Source of the DNA: Massilia aurea
Lineage (GTDB): Bacteria; Pseudomonadota; Gammaproteobacteria; Burkholderiales; Burkholderiaceae_D
Length of the DNA: 64,000 bases
Assembly: GCF_024753205.1 (NCBI RefSeq)
Contig: NZ_JANUGZ010000001.1
Span: forward strand, 124,001 to 188,000
Reading direction: 5' to 3'
Shown here: piece after piece, positions 43,436 to 53,086 of the stretch
How the letters are laid out: each line of letters starts with the position of its first letter
Position numbering within the stretch: position 1 is the stretch's first letter
Notes under the pieces: model-generated
Databases searched by the model: none
Seen by the model: only the letters and a program-made list of their open reading frames with translations
What the model was told of the DNA's origin: nothing
Position numbers and translations under genes: made by a program

Positions 43436-44440
43436 TTACGTCGTCTTTTTGACGCTGGCCTTCTTTTTCTTGGCAATACCGGTATCGTCGAGCGGACCGC
43501 CGCGCGAGGCCACGGTCGGTTCGCCCATTGCATTTCCGCTACTGCCACCTATCGTACCACCGGATGCAGATTGCATCATGCCCAGTTCGGAACCGGTGCG
43601 CGGCATGGCCATCGGGTCCGACAGCGTGCGCGCCGCCATCATTTCCAGCACGTCGATATCGTCGGTCGGCAGTGCCACTTCGGCATCGCCTGCACCGCCA
43701 TCGACGGCCATCTGCTTGTCGCGGTCGCTGATGAAGTCCCAGTCGGCGCCCTGGTTCCATGCGCCCCGGACCTCGCCTTCGCCCTGCGACATATTGTAGT
43801 AGACGCTGGCAAACGCTGGCACCACGGGCATTTTGCCGGGTGGGAAGTTCGGCTCCATCGAATACAGGGCTTTCTCGAATGACTTCATGTGCGCCACTTC
43901 GCGCGTCATCAAAAAGCCCAGCGCCTCTTTCACGCCTGGGTCGTCGGTTAATGAAATCAGCCGCTCGTAGACAATCTTGGCGCGCGCTTCAGCAGCGATG
44001 TTCGAGCGCAGATCGGCGCTCGGCTCGGTGATCGAGTCGATGTACGCGGCCGTCCAGGGCACACCCGCCGAATTGGTCAGCGGCACACCGGCGCCATACA
44101 GCACCTGGGTGATGTGACTGTCATTACCGGCCCCCGTGATGCTGCGATAGGTATCGGCTTCCATGTCGACACCTTCGGCCAGACGGCCTTTGGCGCCCTT
44201 GTTGAGCATCGCAACGATGTTGCCGATGACTTCGAGGTGGCTGAGTTCTTCGGTGGCGATATCGAACAGCAGGTCCTTGCGGCCTGGATCGTCCTCGGCA
44301 ACAGCCTGGGTGAAGTAGCGCATGGCGGCGGCAAGCTCGCCCTGCGGACCGCCGAACTGTTCAAGCATCAGGTTCGCCAGGCCGGGATTGGGGCCGCTGA
44401 CGCGGACGGTGTACTGCAAACGCTTATTATGAGCAAACAT
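43436..44440 (-). CDS. manganese catalase
   Basis: The 334-residue non-haem catalase decomposes hydrogen peroxide at a di-Mn centre. The ferritin-like helices carry the ligands: Glu in GGPQGELAAAM, Glu and His in EELSHLE, Glu in EARAKIVYE and His in REVAHMKSF. The C-terminal third (about 235-334) is longer than the catalytic core, rich in Gly/Ser/Met and ends in a basic KKKKASVKKTT tail. GAGGAC precedes the ATG. It is divergent from the hemerythrin gene, a pairing that suits an oxidative-stress locus. Confidence 0.94.
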   Translation of the reverse strand: MFAHNKRLQYTVRVSGPNPGLANLMLEQFGGPQGELAAAMRYFTQAVAEDDPGRKDLLFDIATEELSHLEVIGNIVAMLNKGAKGRLAEGVDMEADTYRSITGAGNDSHITQVLYGAGVPLTNSAGVPWTAAYIDSITEPSADLRSNIAAEARAKIVYERLISLTDDPGVKEALGFLMTREVAHMKSFEKALYSMEPNFPPGKMPVVPAFASVYYNMSQGEGEVRGAWNQGADWDFISDRDKQMAVDGGAGDAEVALPTDDIDVLEMMAARTLSDPMAMPRTGSELGMMQSASGGTIGGSSGNAMGEPTVASRGGPLDDTGIAKKKKASVKKTT

Positions 44441-44767
44441 GGATAGTGTCCTCGATAAGGTTGTTCATCCTTTTGGCACGCGTCGTGCGTGACCATCCAG
44501 GACGGGCCAGTGCCAGAACGGCAGGCCAGTGAACACATGATCGCATGACAACTGTTGGTAGCTCGTCAGGGGTAATCCCGAGTTCGTGTAGGACTAATGT
44601 GACAAGTAGTTATTTCAATTCAACATGAATATAGCGCTGGAAAAATTGGCTCATGGTGCTGGCCGATCTGGACTGGCACTGACACAACCTCGGCGTACAG
44701 GCCTACAGCCATTTGACAAGGACTCCCTCACGATGTTGATCAAACAACCACGAACGGGGGTACCACC
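44441..44767. other. 327-base divergent promoter region
   Basis: No gene is seen. The region is AT-richer in its middle (44580-44640) and must hold the promoters of the Mn catalase (minus) and hemerythrin (plus) genes. GGGGG stands 9 bases before the hemerythrin ATG. I could not assign a specific operator. Confidence 0.5.
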
Positions 44768-45370
44768 ATGTTTAACCTGAAACAACTAAGCCCAACCATC
44801 ACCGACATGATCCGCTTCGATCACTCGCACGTCATGGTGACCTTCCATCAATACTCCAGCGACAAGAGCCCAACCGTCAAGAAGGCCTTGGCCGACACCA
44901 TTTGCGATGCGCTGGAAATCCATGCAACGCTGGAGGAAGAGATTTTCTATCCCGTGATGCGGCGCGAAGATGCAAAGCAGCCGTTCATCCACGAGGCTGA
45001 ACCGGAGCATGACGAGATGCGCCGCCTGATCGCCCAGCTGCGCCGTACCAGCGGCGCCGATCCGCGCCACGACGATCTGGTCATGGAATTGATGCGCGAC
45101 GTGATCCATCACGTCGCCGATGAAGAAACCCGTCTGCTGCCCGATGCCGAGAACATCCTGGGCAAGGCGCGCCTGTCAGAACTGGGGGCCGCGATGACGC
45201 GTCGGCGTCTGCAACTCGTCGGGCCAAAAGCCGGCAAGCTGGCCAAGGAACATCTGGTCGGCTTCTCGGGCAGCAGCGCGGCGCTGGCCGTCGGTGTGGT
45301 TGGCGCCCTGATTGCCGCCTTTGCGCTGACGCCAAAAAAGACCTGGAAAGACACATCGGCAGACGCATAA
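44768..45370 (+). CDS. hemerythrin-domain protein with C-terminal membrane segment
   Basis: In this 200-residue protein, residues 10-125 form a hemerythrin-like four-helix bundle with ligands DHSHV, HATLEEEIFYPVM (HxxxE), EHDEM and HHVADEE. A basic linker leads to one membrane helix (about 170-190, SSAALAVGVVGALIAAFAL) and a short tail. It may bind O2, NO or iron at the inner membrane. Proximity to Mn catalase supports a role in oxidative or iron stress; the specific function is unknown. Confidence 0.88.
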   Translation: MFNLKQLSPTITDMIRFDHSHVMVTFHQYSSDKSPTVKKALADTICDALEIHATLEEEIFYPVMRREDAKQPFIHEAEPEHDEMRRLIAQLRRTSGADPRHDDLVMELMRDVIHHVADEETRLLPDAENILGKARLSELGAAMTRRRLQLVGPKAGKLAKEHLVGFSGSSAALAVGVVGALIAAFALTPKKTWKDTSADA

Positions 45371-45404
45371 CGCGTCGTCCATGTAGCGCAACAGCGCTCT
45401 CGAG

Positions 45405-45438
45405 CACCGTCCCCGGCAACGGCGACGGTGTTTTTTTT
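45405..45438 (+). terminator. intrinsic terminator of the hemerythrin gene
   Basis: The stem CACCGTC/GACGGTG is followed by eight T residues; it ends a few bases before the convergent patatin gene stop. Confidence 0.85.
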
Positions 45439-45443
45439 GCGTT

Positions 45444-46472
45444 TTACAGGTCGGGATAAAACACGGGCATCGGGTCAAGCGTCGATTTCGCGCCGAGGTG
45501 CGCGCCGTTTTCCTTCAGCCAGGTATCGGCCGAAGCCACGCCAAGATCGTGCAAGTGCTGCAGGAACGGCATCTCGGCACTGAATTTGGCGGAAATGCCA
45601 TGCGCCGCCAGATGCTCGTTACCGCTGATCAGGTGCAGGAACTTGGCGGCAGGTGTCGCACCGGCACCGCGCATTTCATCCGTGGCGCTTCCAAGGAACT
45701 GCACTGCGCTGACTTCACGGACGAAACTGATGTTGAATGCGATCTCGTTCGCACGGTTGGCGATGTCGGCTACCGTGCGTGGCATATCAGGGCGTGCGAT
45801 GGGATTGTTCTGGATGATCACGACGTCCGTTCCGTCGCCGTGCGCCATCAGCGGCGCCAGCGGTGGATTGGCAACATAACTGCCATCCCAGTACATCTCG
45901 CCATCGACCTCGACCGCAGCGAACACGGTCGGCAGGCAGGCCGAGGCCAGCAGTCGCTGGACATCCATCTCGTCACGCCGGAACAGCTTGCCCGTGCCGG
46001 TGCGCACATTGGTCGCGGCAATGAACAGCTGCAGCTCTTCGCAGGCGCGTACCCGTTCGAAGTCGATCGTCGCAGCGAGAAAGTGGCGCAGCGGATTGAG
46101 CGTCAGCGGGCCTTCGAGCGTCGGGCCGGCCATGGCCCCGGCCATTTCCAGCAAGTGGTACACCGGCGAAAACGCCATCGTGAAGTGCGGCGCCATGCGA
46201 TCGAGCGGCGTGCGCTGCAATGGGCTCATCGCTGCGGCCGTGCCGATCGCGCGCCAGAACTTGTCGAGTGCCTTCCTCGCGCCTTCACGGCCACCGCCGC
46301 GGGCATAGCCGTCTGCAACGACGACGGCATTGATCGCGCCGGCGCTCGAGCCGCTCAGCGCATCGATCTGCAAGCCCGGCTCCTGCAGCAGGCGGTCAAG
46401 CACACCCCACCCATAGGCGCCGTAGCTGCCACCGCCCTGGATGGCCAGACTGATTGTTTTGTGGTCGGTCAC
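45444..46472 (-). CDS. patatin-like phospholipase
   Basis: The 342-residue protein has the oxyanion-hole loop GGGSYGAYGWGVLDRLL, the nucleophile elbow GSSAGA (GxSxG) and the dyad Asp in YWDGSY (DGS/A motif). It hydrolyses acyl lipids with a Ser-Asp dyad. Translation starts at GTG 46472 behind CGGAGCAG. There is no signal peptide, so it is cytoplasmic unless exported by another route. It is a distinct unit from the LrgB pair upstream. Confidence 0.92.
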   Translation of the reverse strand: MTDHKTISLAIQGGGSYGAYGWGVLDRLLQEPGLQIDALSGSSAGAINAVVVADGYARGGGREGARKALDKFWRAIGTAAAMSPLQRTPLDRMAPHFTMAFSPVYHLLEMAGAMAGPTLEGPLTLNPLRHFLAATIDFERVRACEELQLFIAATNVRTGTGKLFRRDEMDVQRLLASACLPTVFAAVEVDGEMYWDGSYVANPPLAPLMAHGDGTDVVIIQNNPIARPDMPRTVADIANRANEIAFNISFVREVSAVQFLGSATDEMRGAGATPAAKFLHLISGNEHLAAHGISAKFSAEMPFLQHLHDLGVASADTWLKENGAHLGAKSTLDPMPVFYPDL

Positions 46473-46542
46473 GATCTGCTCCGAAAAATCATCAAAGCGT
46501 CAGCGTAATCGGTGCGTCGATTGTGCGGCGCAGCGCAGGCCA

Positions 46543-47280
46543 TTAACCCATCCAGCGCGTCACGAGCGGCACCAGCCAGGGAGCAAGCAGCGCCGTCAGC
46601 GCGCCATTCAGCCCCATCGCCAGCCCGGCAAATGCACCCATCTCGGGGCTGAGCTGGAACGCACGCGCCGTGCCGATCCCGTGCGCGGCCAGCCCCATGG
46701 CGAACCCGCGCGCCGCGTCCGACCGCACGCGCAGCCCATGAAACAGCCAGGTGGAGAACATCGCGCCAAAGATGCCTGTGCCAATCACCAGCGCGGCGGT
46801 CAGGGAAGGCAGGCCTCCCAGCCGCTCGGCCACGGCCATCGCGATCGGCGACGTGACCGACTTGGGTGCGAGCGTCGCGATCAGCGCAGGCGTGGCGCCC
46901 AGCAACCGCGCCACCACGACCACCGAGACGATGGCTGTCACCGAGCCAGCAAGCAGCGCCGCCGTGAGCGGCAGCCAGTGCTGACGCAGGCGCGGCAGCT
47001 GGCGCACCAGCGGCACGGCCAGCGCCACCGTCGCCGGGCCGAGCAGGAAGTGGACGAACTGCGCGCCGGCAAAATACCGCTCGTACGACATGCCGGACAG
47101 GCTCAGGATGCCCACCACGATGGCAATCGCGATGGCGACGGGGTTGGCAATTGGCGCACCCTTGCACCAGGCGCCGATGCGCTGCGCGGCCAGATAGGCG
47201 CACAGCGTCATGGTCAGGCCCAGCAAGGGCGACGCCGCCAGGTAGACCCAGAACTGGTGCAAGCCGGCGAAATCAGGCAT
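46543..47280 (-). CDS. lrgB: LrgB-family inner membrane protein
   Basis: The 245-residue protein has about seven helices and the signature APKSVTSPIAMAVAERLGG, which is diagnostic of LrgB/CidB/YohK. A second signature, GLAAHGIGTARA, is present. The partner CidA/LrgA-like gene overlaps by 8 bases. The pair resembles holin/antiholin regulators of murein hydrolases in Gram-positives; in plants and proteobacteria relatives export glycolate or other small acids. Confidence 0.92.
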   Translation of the reverse strand: MPDFAGLHQFWVYLAASPLLGLTMTLCAYLAAQRIGAWCKGAPIANPVAIAIAIVVGILSLSGMSYERYFAGAQFVHFLLGPATVALAVPLVRQLPRLRQHWLPLTAALLAGSVTAIVSVVVVARLLGATPALIATLAPKSVTSPIAMAVAERLGGLPSLTAALVIGTGIFGAMFSTWLFHGLRVRSDAARGFAMGLAAHGIGTARAFQLSPEMGAFAGLAMGLNGALTALLAPWLVPLVTRWMG

Positions 47281-47629
47281 CGCGATCTTTCGCTGGGCTG
47301 CCTTTCATGCCGCGCAGCAGCAAGCCCGTGACGGCCAGCGCCAGCAGCGTGCTGACGACAACCGACGCGACAATCGCCAGCCAGTGGCCACTGCCGCTGG
47401 CGGCAGCGACCACGATGCCCACGCCGGCCGGCACGAACAGCAGCGACAGATGCGCCAGCAGCGCGTTGGCCGCCTGCTCGACCAGCACCTGCAACTTGGG
47501 AAAGACGATCAGGGCAGCCACGAGCAGCAGCATGCCGGCGACGGGGCCGGGCAGCGGCAGGCGCAGCACGAATACAACGCCCTCCCCCAGGCATTGAAAC
47601 AACAACAGGACCGCAAACGCCGCCAGCAT
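47273..47629 (-). CDS. CidA/LrgA-family protein
   Basis: The 118-residue protein starts at ATG 47629 behind AAGGAGAA; a longer frame to 47671 has no site. It has four membrane helices, with LPGPVAGMLLL and the conserved LLFVPAGVGIV of the family. It forms a two-gene operon with lrgB. Confidence 0.9.
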   Translation of the reverse strand: MLAAFAVLLLFQCLGEGVVFVLRLPLPGPVAGMLLLVAALIVFPKLQVLVEQAANALLAHLSLLFVPAGVGIVVAAASGSGHWLAIVASVVVSTLLALAVTGLLLRGMKGSPAKDRDA

Positions 47630-47695
47630 GCTTTCTCCTTGACGCAAGACGGCGGCCAGAGGCTGCCGCAAACACGCAGGATAGCAAATTACGGA

Positions 47696-48805
47696 TCAAG
47701 CGGCGGTGGTTGCCTCGCTGGCGGCGCCAAGCGCGCCGCGCTTGACCTGGTCGCGCTCGATCGACTCGAACAGCGCCTTGAAGTTGCCTTCGCCGAAGCC
47801 GTCGTCACCCTTGCGCTGGATGAACTCGAAGAACACCGGACCCAGCTGCGCCACGCCAAAGATCTGCACCAGCAGGCGCGCCTTGCCGTCCGTGACGTTG
47901 CCATCGAGCAGCAGGCCGCGCACCTTGAGCTGCTCGGCGTCTTCGCCATGGCCCGGGATGCGCTCGTCGAGCATTTCGTAATACGTCTCGGGCGGCGCCG
48001 TCATCAAAGGCACGCCGGCGGCGCGCAGGCTGTCGACCGTGGCGATCAGGTCGTCGCTCAGCAGCGCGATGTGCTGGATGCCTTCGCCGTTGAACTGCAT
48101 GAGGAATTCCTCGATCTGGCCGCCGCCCGCCTTGCCTTCTTCGTTCAGCGGGATCCGGATCATGCCGTCCGGCGCCGTCATTGCCTTCGAGGTCAGGCCC
48201 GTGTACTCGCCCTTGATGTCGAAGTAGCGGATTTCGCGGAAGTTGAACAGCTTCTCGTAGAAGCCGGCCCAGTACGACATACGGCCGCGGTACACATTGT
48301 GCGTCAGGTGATCGATGATCTTCAGGCCGTGGCCTTCAGGGTTGCGCGGAGCGCCGTCGATGAACTTGAAGTCGATATCATAGATCGACTTGCCGATCGT
48401 GTCGCCTTCGTCGAAACGGTCGATCAGGTACAGCGGCGCACCGCCAATGCCGCGGATCGCCGGCAGGCGCAGCTCCATCGGACCGGTCGGGATCTCAACC
48501 GCCTGCGCGCCCAGTTCCAGCGCCCTGGCGTAGGCCTTGTGCGCATCGCGCACGCGAAACGCCATGCCGCAGGCCGACGGGCCGTGCTCGGCCGCGAAGT
48601 AGGCGGCGTAGCTTTTCGGCTCGTTGTTGATGATGAAGTTGATGCCACCCTGGCGATACAGCGCGACATCCTTCGAGCGGTGCACGGCCACCTTGGTAAA
48701 GCCCAGCGCCTCGAACACGGGTTCGAGCACGCCCGGGGTTGGCGAAGCGAACTCGACGAACTCGAAGCCCATCAGGCCCATGGGATTGTCAAACAGGTCT
48801 GCCAT
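47696..48805 (-). CDS. hppD: 4-hydroxyphenylpyruvate dioxygenase
   Basis: The 369-residue enzyme has two vicinal-oxygen-chelate domains. The Fe ligands are His in IDHLTHNV, His in GIQHIAL and Glu in FFEFIQRK; the C-terminal [18 protein letters not shown] gate helix is typical. It converts 4-hydroxyphenylpyruvate to homogentisate in tyrosine and phenylalanine catabolism. AAGGAAGAG precedes the ATG. It lies 33 bases behind the LysR gene, probably in one operon, and is part of the locus with hmgA on the other strand. Confidence 0.95.
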   Translation of the reverse strand: MADLFDNPMGLMGFEFVEFASPTPGVLEPVFEALGFTKVAVHRSKDVALYRQGGINFIINNEPKSYAAYFAAEHGPSACGMAFRVRDAHKAYARALELGAQAVEIPTGPMELRLPAIRGIGGAPLYLIDRFDEGDTIGKSIYDIDFKFIDGAPRNPEGHGLKIIDHLTHNVYRGRMSYWAGFYEKLFNFREIRYFDIKGEYTGLTSKAMTAPDGMIRIPLNEEGKAGGGQIEEFLMQFNGEGIQHIALLSDDLIATVDSLRAAGVPLMTAPPETYYEMLDERIPGHGEDAEQLKVRGLLLDGNVTDGKARLLVQIFGVAQLGPVFFEFIQRKGDDGFGEGNFKALFESIERDQVKRGALGAASEATTAA

Positions 48806-48838
48806 TGTCTCTTCCTTTTATTCGTCCTACGTTGACGG

Positions 48839-49744
48839 TCATTCCGCGAACACGTCGGCCAGCAAACCACGCAACCACACATTGCCCGGATCCTGGTTGA
48901 AGCGGCGGTGCCAAAAAATATTCGTTTGCAGCGGCGGCAGATCCAGCGGCGGCGTCGCCCATTCGAGTGCGAACGGCAGGCCGGCCCGTTCGGCCAGTTT
49001 TTGCGGCACCGTCACCACCAGGTCGCTGGAACTGACGATGTACGGCACCGCCGTGAAATGCGGCACCCGAAAGCGCGTCGCCGGCGCAATCCCGGCCCTG
49101 GCCAGCACCGCGTTGACCCGGTCGTACGGGCTGTCGGCCGCGTCCACCAGCAAGTGCTCGGCCGCCGCGAAGCGCGCCAGCGTCAGTGCGCCCTTGCCCA
49201 GTGGATGGCCCTTGCGGAACATCGTCACGAACGGCTGGCGAAACAAATGCCGCTGGTACAGCGCATCCGACACATCCTCGAACGGGCCCACCGCCAGGTC
49301 GACCCGCCCGCCCTCCATCTCTTCTTTCAGCGTCGCCGCGCCCACGCGCACTGAACTGAGTTCCACGTGCGGCGCCACCTGCCGGCAGCGCTCGATCAGC
49401 GTCGGCATGAAGTACACCTCGCCGACGTCGGTCATGGCCAGCACGAAGCGGCGGCTGCTCGTGCCCGGTTCGAACCGGCTGCGCTGGTTCAGCGCGAGCG
49501 CCACCTGCGCCATCGCCGCCCCGATCGGTTCGGCCATCTGCGTCGCCAGCGGCGTGGGCTGCATGCCACTGGCCGTGCGCACGAACAGCTCGTCGCCAAA
49601 GGCGCGCCGCAATCGTGCCAGCGCATTGCTCACCGCCGACTGGCTCAGGCCGAGGCGGCGGGCGGCGCTGGAAATCTGGCGCTCCCGATAGACTTCCTGG
49701 AACACGGACAGCAGGTTCAGGTCGATGGTGCGCGGTTCGATCAT
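48839..49744 (-). CDS. LysR-family transcriptional regulator of the homogentisate locus
   Basis: The 301-residue protein has an N-terminal winged helix (FQEVYRERQISSAARRLGLS-type segment, residues 15-65) and a periplasmic-binding-like effector domain. Its start faces hmgA across a 171-base region that carries a LysR-type T-N11-A dyad. hppD follows in the same direction. By position I infer control of hmgA and hppD with an aromatic intermediate as effector. Confidence 0.9.
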   Translation of the reverse strand: MIEPRTIDLNLLSVFQEVYRERQISSAARRLGLSQSAVSNALARLRRAFGDELFVRTASGMQPTPLATQMAEPIGAAMAQVALALNQRSRFEPGTSSRRFVLAMTDVGEVYFMPTLIERCRQVAPHVELSSVRVGAATLKEEMEGGRVDLAVGPFEDVSDALYQRHLFRQPFVTMFRKGHPLGKGALTLARFAAAEHLLVDAADSPYDRVNAVLARAGIAPATRFRVPHFTAVPYIVSSSDLVVTVPQKLAERAGLPFALEWATPPLDLPPLQTNIFWHRRFNQDPGNVWLRGLLADVFAE

Positions 49745-49801
49745 GGGTTTTCAAGGTTGCCGGCGCATTGTCCATGCGCGGTGGTGGTGGAGGCCAGCAG
49801 T

Positions 49802-49816
49802 ATTGATGGAATCAAT
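49802..49816. promoter_or_regulatory. LysR-type operator (T-N11-A dyad)
   Basis: ATTGAT-GGA-ATCAAT is a perfect 6-bp inverted repeat with the T-N11-A core, centred about 65 bases upstream of the LysR start and 107 bases upstream of hmgA. Confidence 0.65.
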
Positions 49817-49915
49817 AGTCTACATTTTTCTATTCATCTCGTAAAACTCGGCAGATTATTCTAGAGTGACGCCATCGACCAATCGCACCACATCACCAGT
49901 CCCAGGAGACACCGC

Positions 49916-51211
49916 ATGGCCCACCCGTCAGGTTATCTGTCCGGCTTCGGCAACGAATTTGCCACCGAAGCCCTGCCAGGTGCGCTGCCGCAGCATCGCA
50001 ATTCGCCGCAGCAAGTGGCGTATGGTCTGTATGCGGAGCAGTTGTCCGGCACCGCCTTCACCGCGCCGCGCAGCCATAACCGGCGCTCGTGGCTGTACCG
50101 GATTCGCCCGGCGGCCGTGCATGGCAGCTTCGTGCCGCTGGAAGCGCCGCGCCTGGTCAGCCGTTTCGACAATGCTGCGCCGCCGAATCAGCTGCGCTGG
50201 AGCCCGCTGCCGATGCCGACCACCCCGACCGATTTCATCGATGGCTGGGTGACGATGGCGGGCAACGGCTCGGCCGAGGCGATGACGGGCTGCGCCGTGC
50301 ACCTGTACGCCGCCAACCAGTCGATGGACGGCCGCTACTTCTACAATGCGGACGCCGAACTGCTGATCGTCCCCCAGCTGGGGCGCTTGCGCATCGCTAC
50401 CGAGCTGGGCATGCTGGACGTCGAGCCACAGGAAATCGCCGTGATTCCACGCGGCGTGCGCTTCCAGGTGACGCTGCCTGACGGCGAAGCGCGCGGCTAC
50501 CTGTGCGAGAACTTCGGCGCGCTGCTGCAATTGCCCGATATGGGCCCGATCGGCTCGAATGGCCTGGCCAACCCGCGCGACTTTCTGACGCCGACCGCGC
50601 AGTATGAAGATATTGAAGGCGATTTCGAGCTGGTCACCAAGTTCGGCGGGCGGCTGTGGCGCGCGCCGATCGGCCACTCGCCGCTGGACGTGGTGGCGTG
50701 GCACGGCAACTACGCGCCCTATAAATATGACCTGCGCCACTTCAACGCCATCGGCTCGATCAGCTACGACCATCCCGATCCGTCGATCTTCCTCGTGCTG
50801 CAAGCGCCATCGGATACGCCGGGCGTCGATACGCTCGACTTCGTGATCTTCCCGCCGCGCTGGCTGGTGGCGGAGGATACGTTCCGGCCGCCATGGTTCC
50901 ACCGCAACGTGGCGAGCGAGTTCATGGGCTTGATTCACGGCGCCTACGACGCCAAGGCAGACGGCTTCGTGCCGGGCGGCTCCAGCGTGCACAACTGCAT
51001 GAGCGGGCATGGGCCGGATGCCGCAACCTTCGATAAGGCGAGCAGCGCAGACACGCGCCAGCCGCACAAGGTGGGCGACACGATGGCGTTCATGTTCGAG
51101 ACGCGCAATGTGCTGGTGCCCACCGAGCAGGCGCTGGCATCACCGCAATTGCAGGGGGATTATCAACAGTGCTGGGCCGGTATTACCAAGCGCTTTCGTA
51201 CAACACCATGA
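49916..51211 (+). CDS. hmgA: homogentisate 1,2-dioxygenase
   Basis: The 431-residue enzyme opens with [18 protein letters not shown], a hallmark. The Fe ligands lie in [13 protein letters not shown] (His and Glu) and the GHGPD stretch (His). It cleaves the homogentisate ring to maleylacetoacetate. AGGAGA lies 6 bases before the ATG. Fumarylacetoacetase and maleylacetoacetate isomerase genes, often next to hmgA, are absent from this window. Confidence 0.96.
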   Translation: MAHPSGYLSGFGNEFATEALPGALPQHRNSPQQVAYGLYAEQLSGTAFTAPRSHNRRSWLYRIRPAAVHGSFVPLEAPRLVSRFDNAAPPNQLRWSPLPMPTTPTDFIDGWVTMAGNGSAEAMTGCAVHLYAANQSMDGRYFYNADAELLIVPQLGRLRIATELGMLDVEPQEIAVIPRGVRFQVTLPDGEARGYLCENFGALLQLPDMGPIGSNGLANPRDFLTPTAQYEDIEGDFELVTKFGGRLWRAPIGHSPLDVVAWHGNYAPYKYDLRHFNAIGSISYDHPDPSIFLVLQAPSDTPGVDTLDFVIFPPRWLVAEDTFRPPWFHRNVASEFMGLIHGAYDAKADGFVPGGSSVHNCMSGHGPDAATFDKASSADTRQPHKVGDTMAFMFETRNVLVPTEQALASPQLQGDYQQCWAGITKRFRTTP

Positions 51212-51236
51212 TCATGGCGCGCGAGCCGCTCGCTCG

Positions 51237-51476
51237 TTATCCCGAAAAGTTCCAGTCCAGGCCGAGCTTCCTGACCAGCAGAAGTGTCAGGTAGCCCAGC
51301 ACCGCGAGCAGGACCACGAAGATGATGACGACCTTGGCCACGCCGATCACCAGCCTGCGCCGGTCCATGCCGTTCTCTTTCTTGCCCTGGTCATAGTGCC
51401 ATTTGATGGCGAAAAACATGCCCGTGCCAAGCACGAGCGCTTTGAACGTAAAGAAGACGATCGGGAACCATTCCAT
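51237..51476 (-). CDS. small two-helix membrane protein of unknown function
   Basis: Seventy-nine residues with a helix near 5-23 (FPIVFFTFKALVLGTGMFF) and another near 42-67, separated by a basic loop (GKKENGMDRRR). The ribosome site is weak. No family is recognised. It is convergent with hmgA. Confidence 0.65.
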   Translation of the reverse strand: MEWFPIVFFTFKALVLGTGMFFAIKWHYDQGKKENGMDRRRLVIGVAKVVIIFVVLLAVLGYLTLLLVRKLGLDWNFSG

Positions 51477-51590
51477 TTTTTGGGTATTTCCAAGCTGTGA
51501 GTGAAGCCGGTGACTGCCAGTGCGCGCCAGGGCAGTCTGTGAGGATACTCCTTAACCGCGCTGTTCATACCCGGACAAAATGTCCCAGTC

Positions 51591-51689
51591 GGGACCGATG
51601 GCGCCGTCGATCATATGGGGACCCCGCCATCGTCCATGCTGTCCCCCACGTTTTTGTCATTTATGCCATGATTCCGCCGTACGCCATCG
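51591..51689 (+). promoter_or_regulatory. structured leader with alternative pairings upstream of the CorC-like gene
   Basis: CGATGGCG (51596-51603) can pair perfectly with CGCCATCG at 51625-51632 or with a second CGCCATCG at 51682-51689; the two are mutually exclusive. GGGAC (51591) can extend the first stem with GTCCC (51641). A CCGCC/GGCGG hairpin spans the second copy. A run TTTTTG follows at 51651. The arrangement resembles a metal- or ligand-responsive leader, but no known riboswitch class was recognised. Confidence 0.45.
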
Positions 51690-51741
51690 TGGCGGACCCG
51701 GCCACGGCCCGGAATGCCCGGCCATAGGCCTTTTGCTTGTC

Positions 51742-53067
51742 ATGTCCGATATATTGATCATCCTCGTTCTGATCCTGCTGAACGGGGTGTTCGCGATGAG
51801 CGAACTGGCGCTCGTCTCCGCAAAACGCATGCGCCTCGAACGGCGCGCGCAGGAAGGCAGCCGCGGCGCGCGCAGCGCCATCGCACTGGCCGACAACCCG
51901 AGTCATTTTCTTTCCACCGTCCAGGTGGGCATCACACTAATCGGCATCTTTACCGGTGCTTTCGGTGAAGCCTCGCTCGTCACGCGCCTGCAGCCGCAGA
52001 TTGAAATGGTGGGCTTCCTGGCGCCGTACGCCTACGAAATCTCGCTCTTCATCGTCGTGCTGGCCATTACCTTTGTCTCGATCGTGCTGGGCGAACTGGT
52101 CCCGAAACGCATCGCGATGCGCCATCCCGAGACGATGGCGACGATGATTGCCCCGCCGCTGTCAGCCCTGTCGCTGATCATGTCGCCGTTCGTCAAGGTG
52201 CTGTCGCTGACGACCGAAGCGATCGTGCGCCTCTTTGGCATCCATGACGCCAAAGAAGAAGCACCGACCGAAGAAGACATCGCCGGCATGTTCAAGGAAG
52301 GCACCGACGCCGGCCTGTTCGAAAAGACCGAATATGACATCGTCTCGCGCGCTTTGCGCCTGGATGACCGGCACCTGAAAGCGCTGATGACGCCACGCGT
52401 CGACCTGATCATGATCGACCTGGACGCCGAACGCCGCGACACGCTCGAACTGATCGCCTGCCACACCTACAGCCGCTTCTTGGTCTACCGTGGCGACCGC
52501 GCCCAGATCCTGGGCTTCGTGAAGGTGCGCGACCTGCTGGCCCAGTCGGTACGCCACGGCTCGCTCGAGGCGGTCAATATCGAGCATGCCGTGCAGGACG
52601 TGCTGTTCGTTCCCGAGACCGTGGGCGCGATGGTGCTGCTCGAGCTGTTCAAGAAAAACCGGGCCGAGCTGGCGCTGATCGTCGACGAGTACGGCGACAT
52701 CCAGGGCATGGTCACGCTGTCGGACGTCATGAGCGCGCTGGTGGGCGACGTCACCGTGAATGGCGAAGAAACCGATCCCGACGCCGTCCAGCGCCAGGAT
52801 GGCAGCTGGCTGCTCGATGGCGGCGTGGATCTGGACCGCTTCCGCGACGTCTTCAACACCACCGAACGATTCCCGGACGAAGAACTGGGCGCGTACCACA
52901 CGCTGGCCGGCTTCGTGCTGTACCAGTTCGGGTATATCCCGAAAGCGTCCGAGTCGTTCGAGTGGAATGGCTATCGCGTCGAAGTGGTCGACATGGACGG
53001 CAACCGGATCGACAAGCTCCTGATCGAGCAGACCGCGCCCGCCGAACCGGCGCCGACCGAAGAATGA
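51742..53067 (+). CDS. CNNM/CorC/TlyC-family (HCC) protein
   Basis: The 441-residue protein starts at ATG 51742; a longer frame to 51580 is only leader. The CNNM membrane domain (DUF21) spans about 1-170, with FAMSELALVSAKRMRLE and FVSIVLGELVPKRIAM. A CBS pair (about 200-340; ALMTPRVDLIMID and ALIVDEYGDIQGMVT) and a C-terminal CorC_HlyC domain follow. Family members export or homeostatically control Mg or Co. A structured leader precedes it and the TlpA-like gene follows 19 bases later. Confidence 0.92.
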   Translation: MSDILIILVLILLNGVFAMSELALVSAKRMRLERRAQEGSRGARSAIALADNPSHFLSTVQVGITLIGIFTGAFGEASLVTRLQPQIEMVGFLAPYAYEISLFIVVLAITFVSIVLGELVPKRIAMRHPETMATMIAPPLSALSLIMSPFVKVLSLTTEAIVRLFGIHDAKEEAPTEEDIAGMFKEGTDAGLFEKTEYDIVSRALRLDDRHLKALMTPRVDLIMIDLDAERRDTLELIACHTYSRFLVYRGDRAQILGFVKVRDLLAQSVRHGSLEAVNIEHAVQDVLFVPETVGAMVLLELFKKNRAELALIVDEYGDIQGMVTLSDVMSALVGDVTVNGEETDPDAVQRQDGSWLLDGGVDLDRFRDVFNTTERFPDEELGAYHTLAGFVLYQFGYIPKASESFEWNGYRVEVVDMDGNRIDKLLIEQTAPAEPAPTEE

Positions 53068-53086
53068 TCCAGGCGCGCTGAAGCCA

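Noticed and set aside
51580..51741. 54-residue extension of the CorC-like protein
   Set aside because: The family N-terminus begins at the ATG at 51742, and the extension encodes a Cys/His/Pro-rich stretch that coincides with the structured leader.
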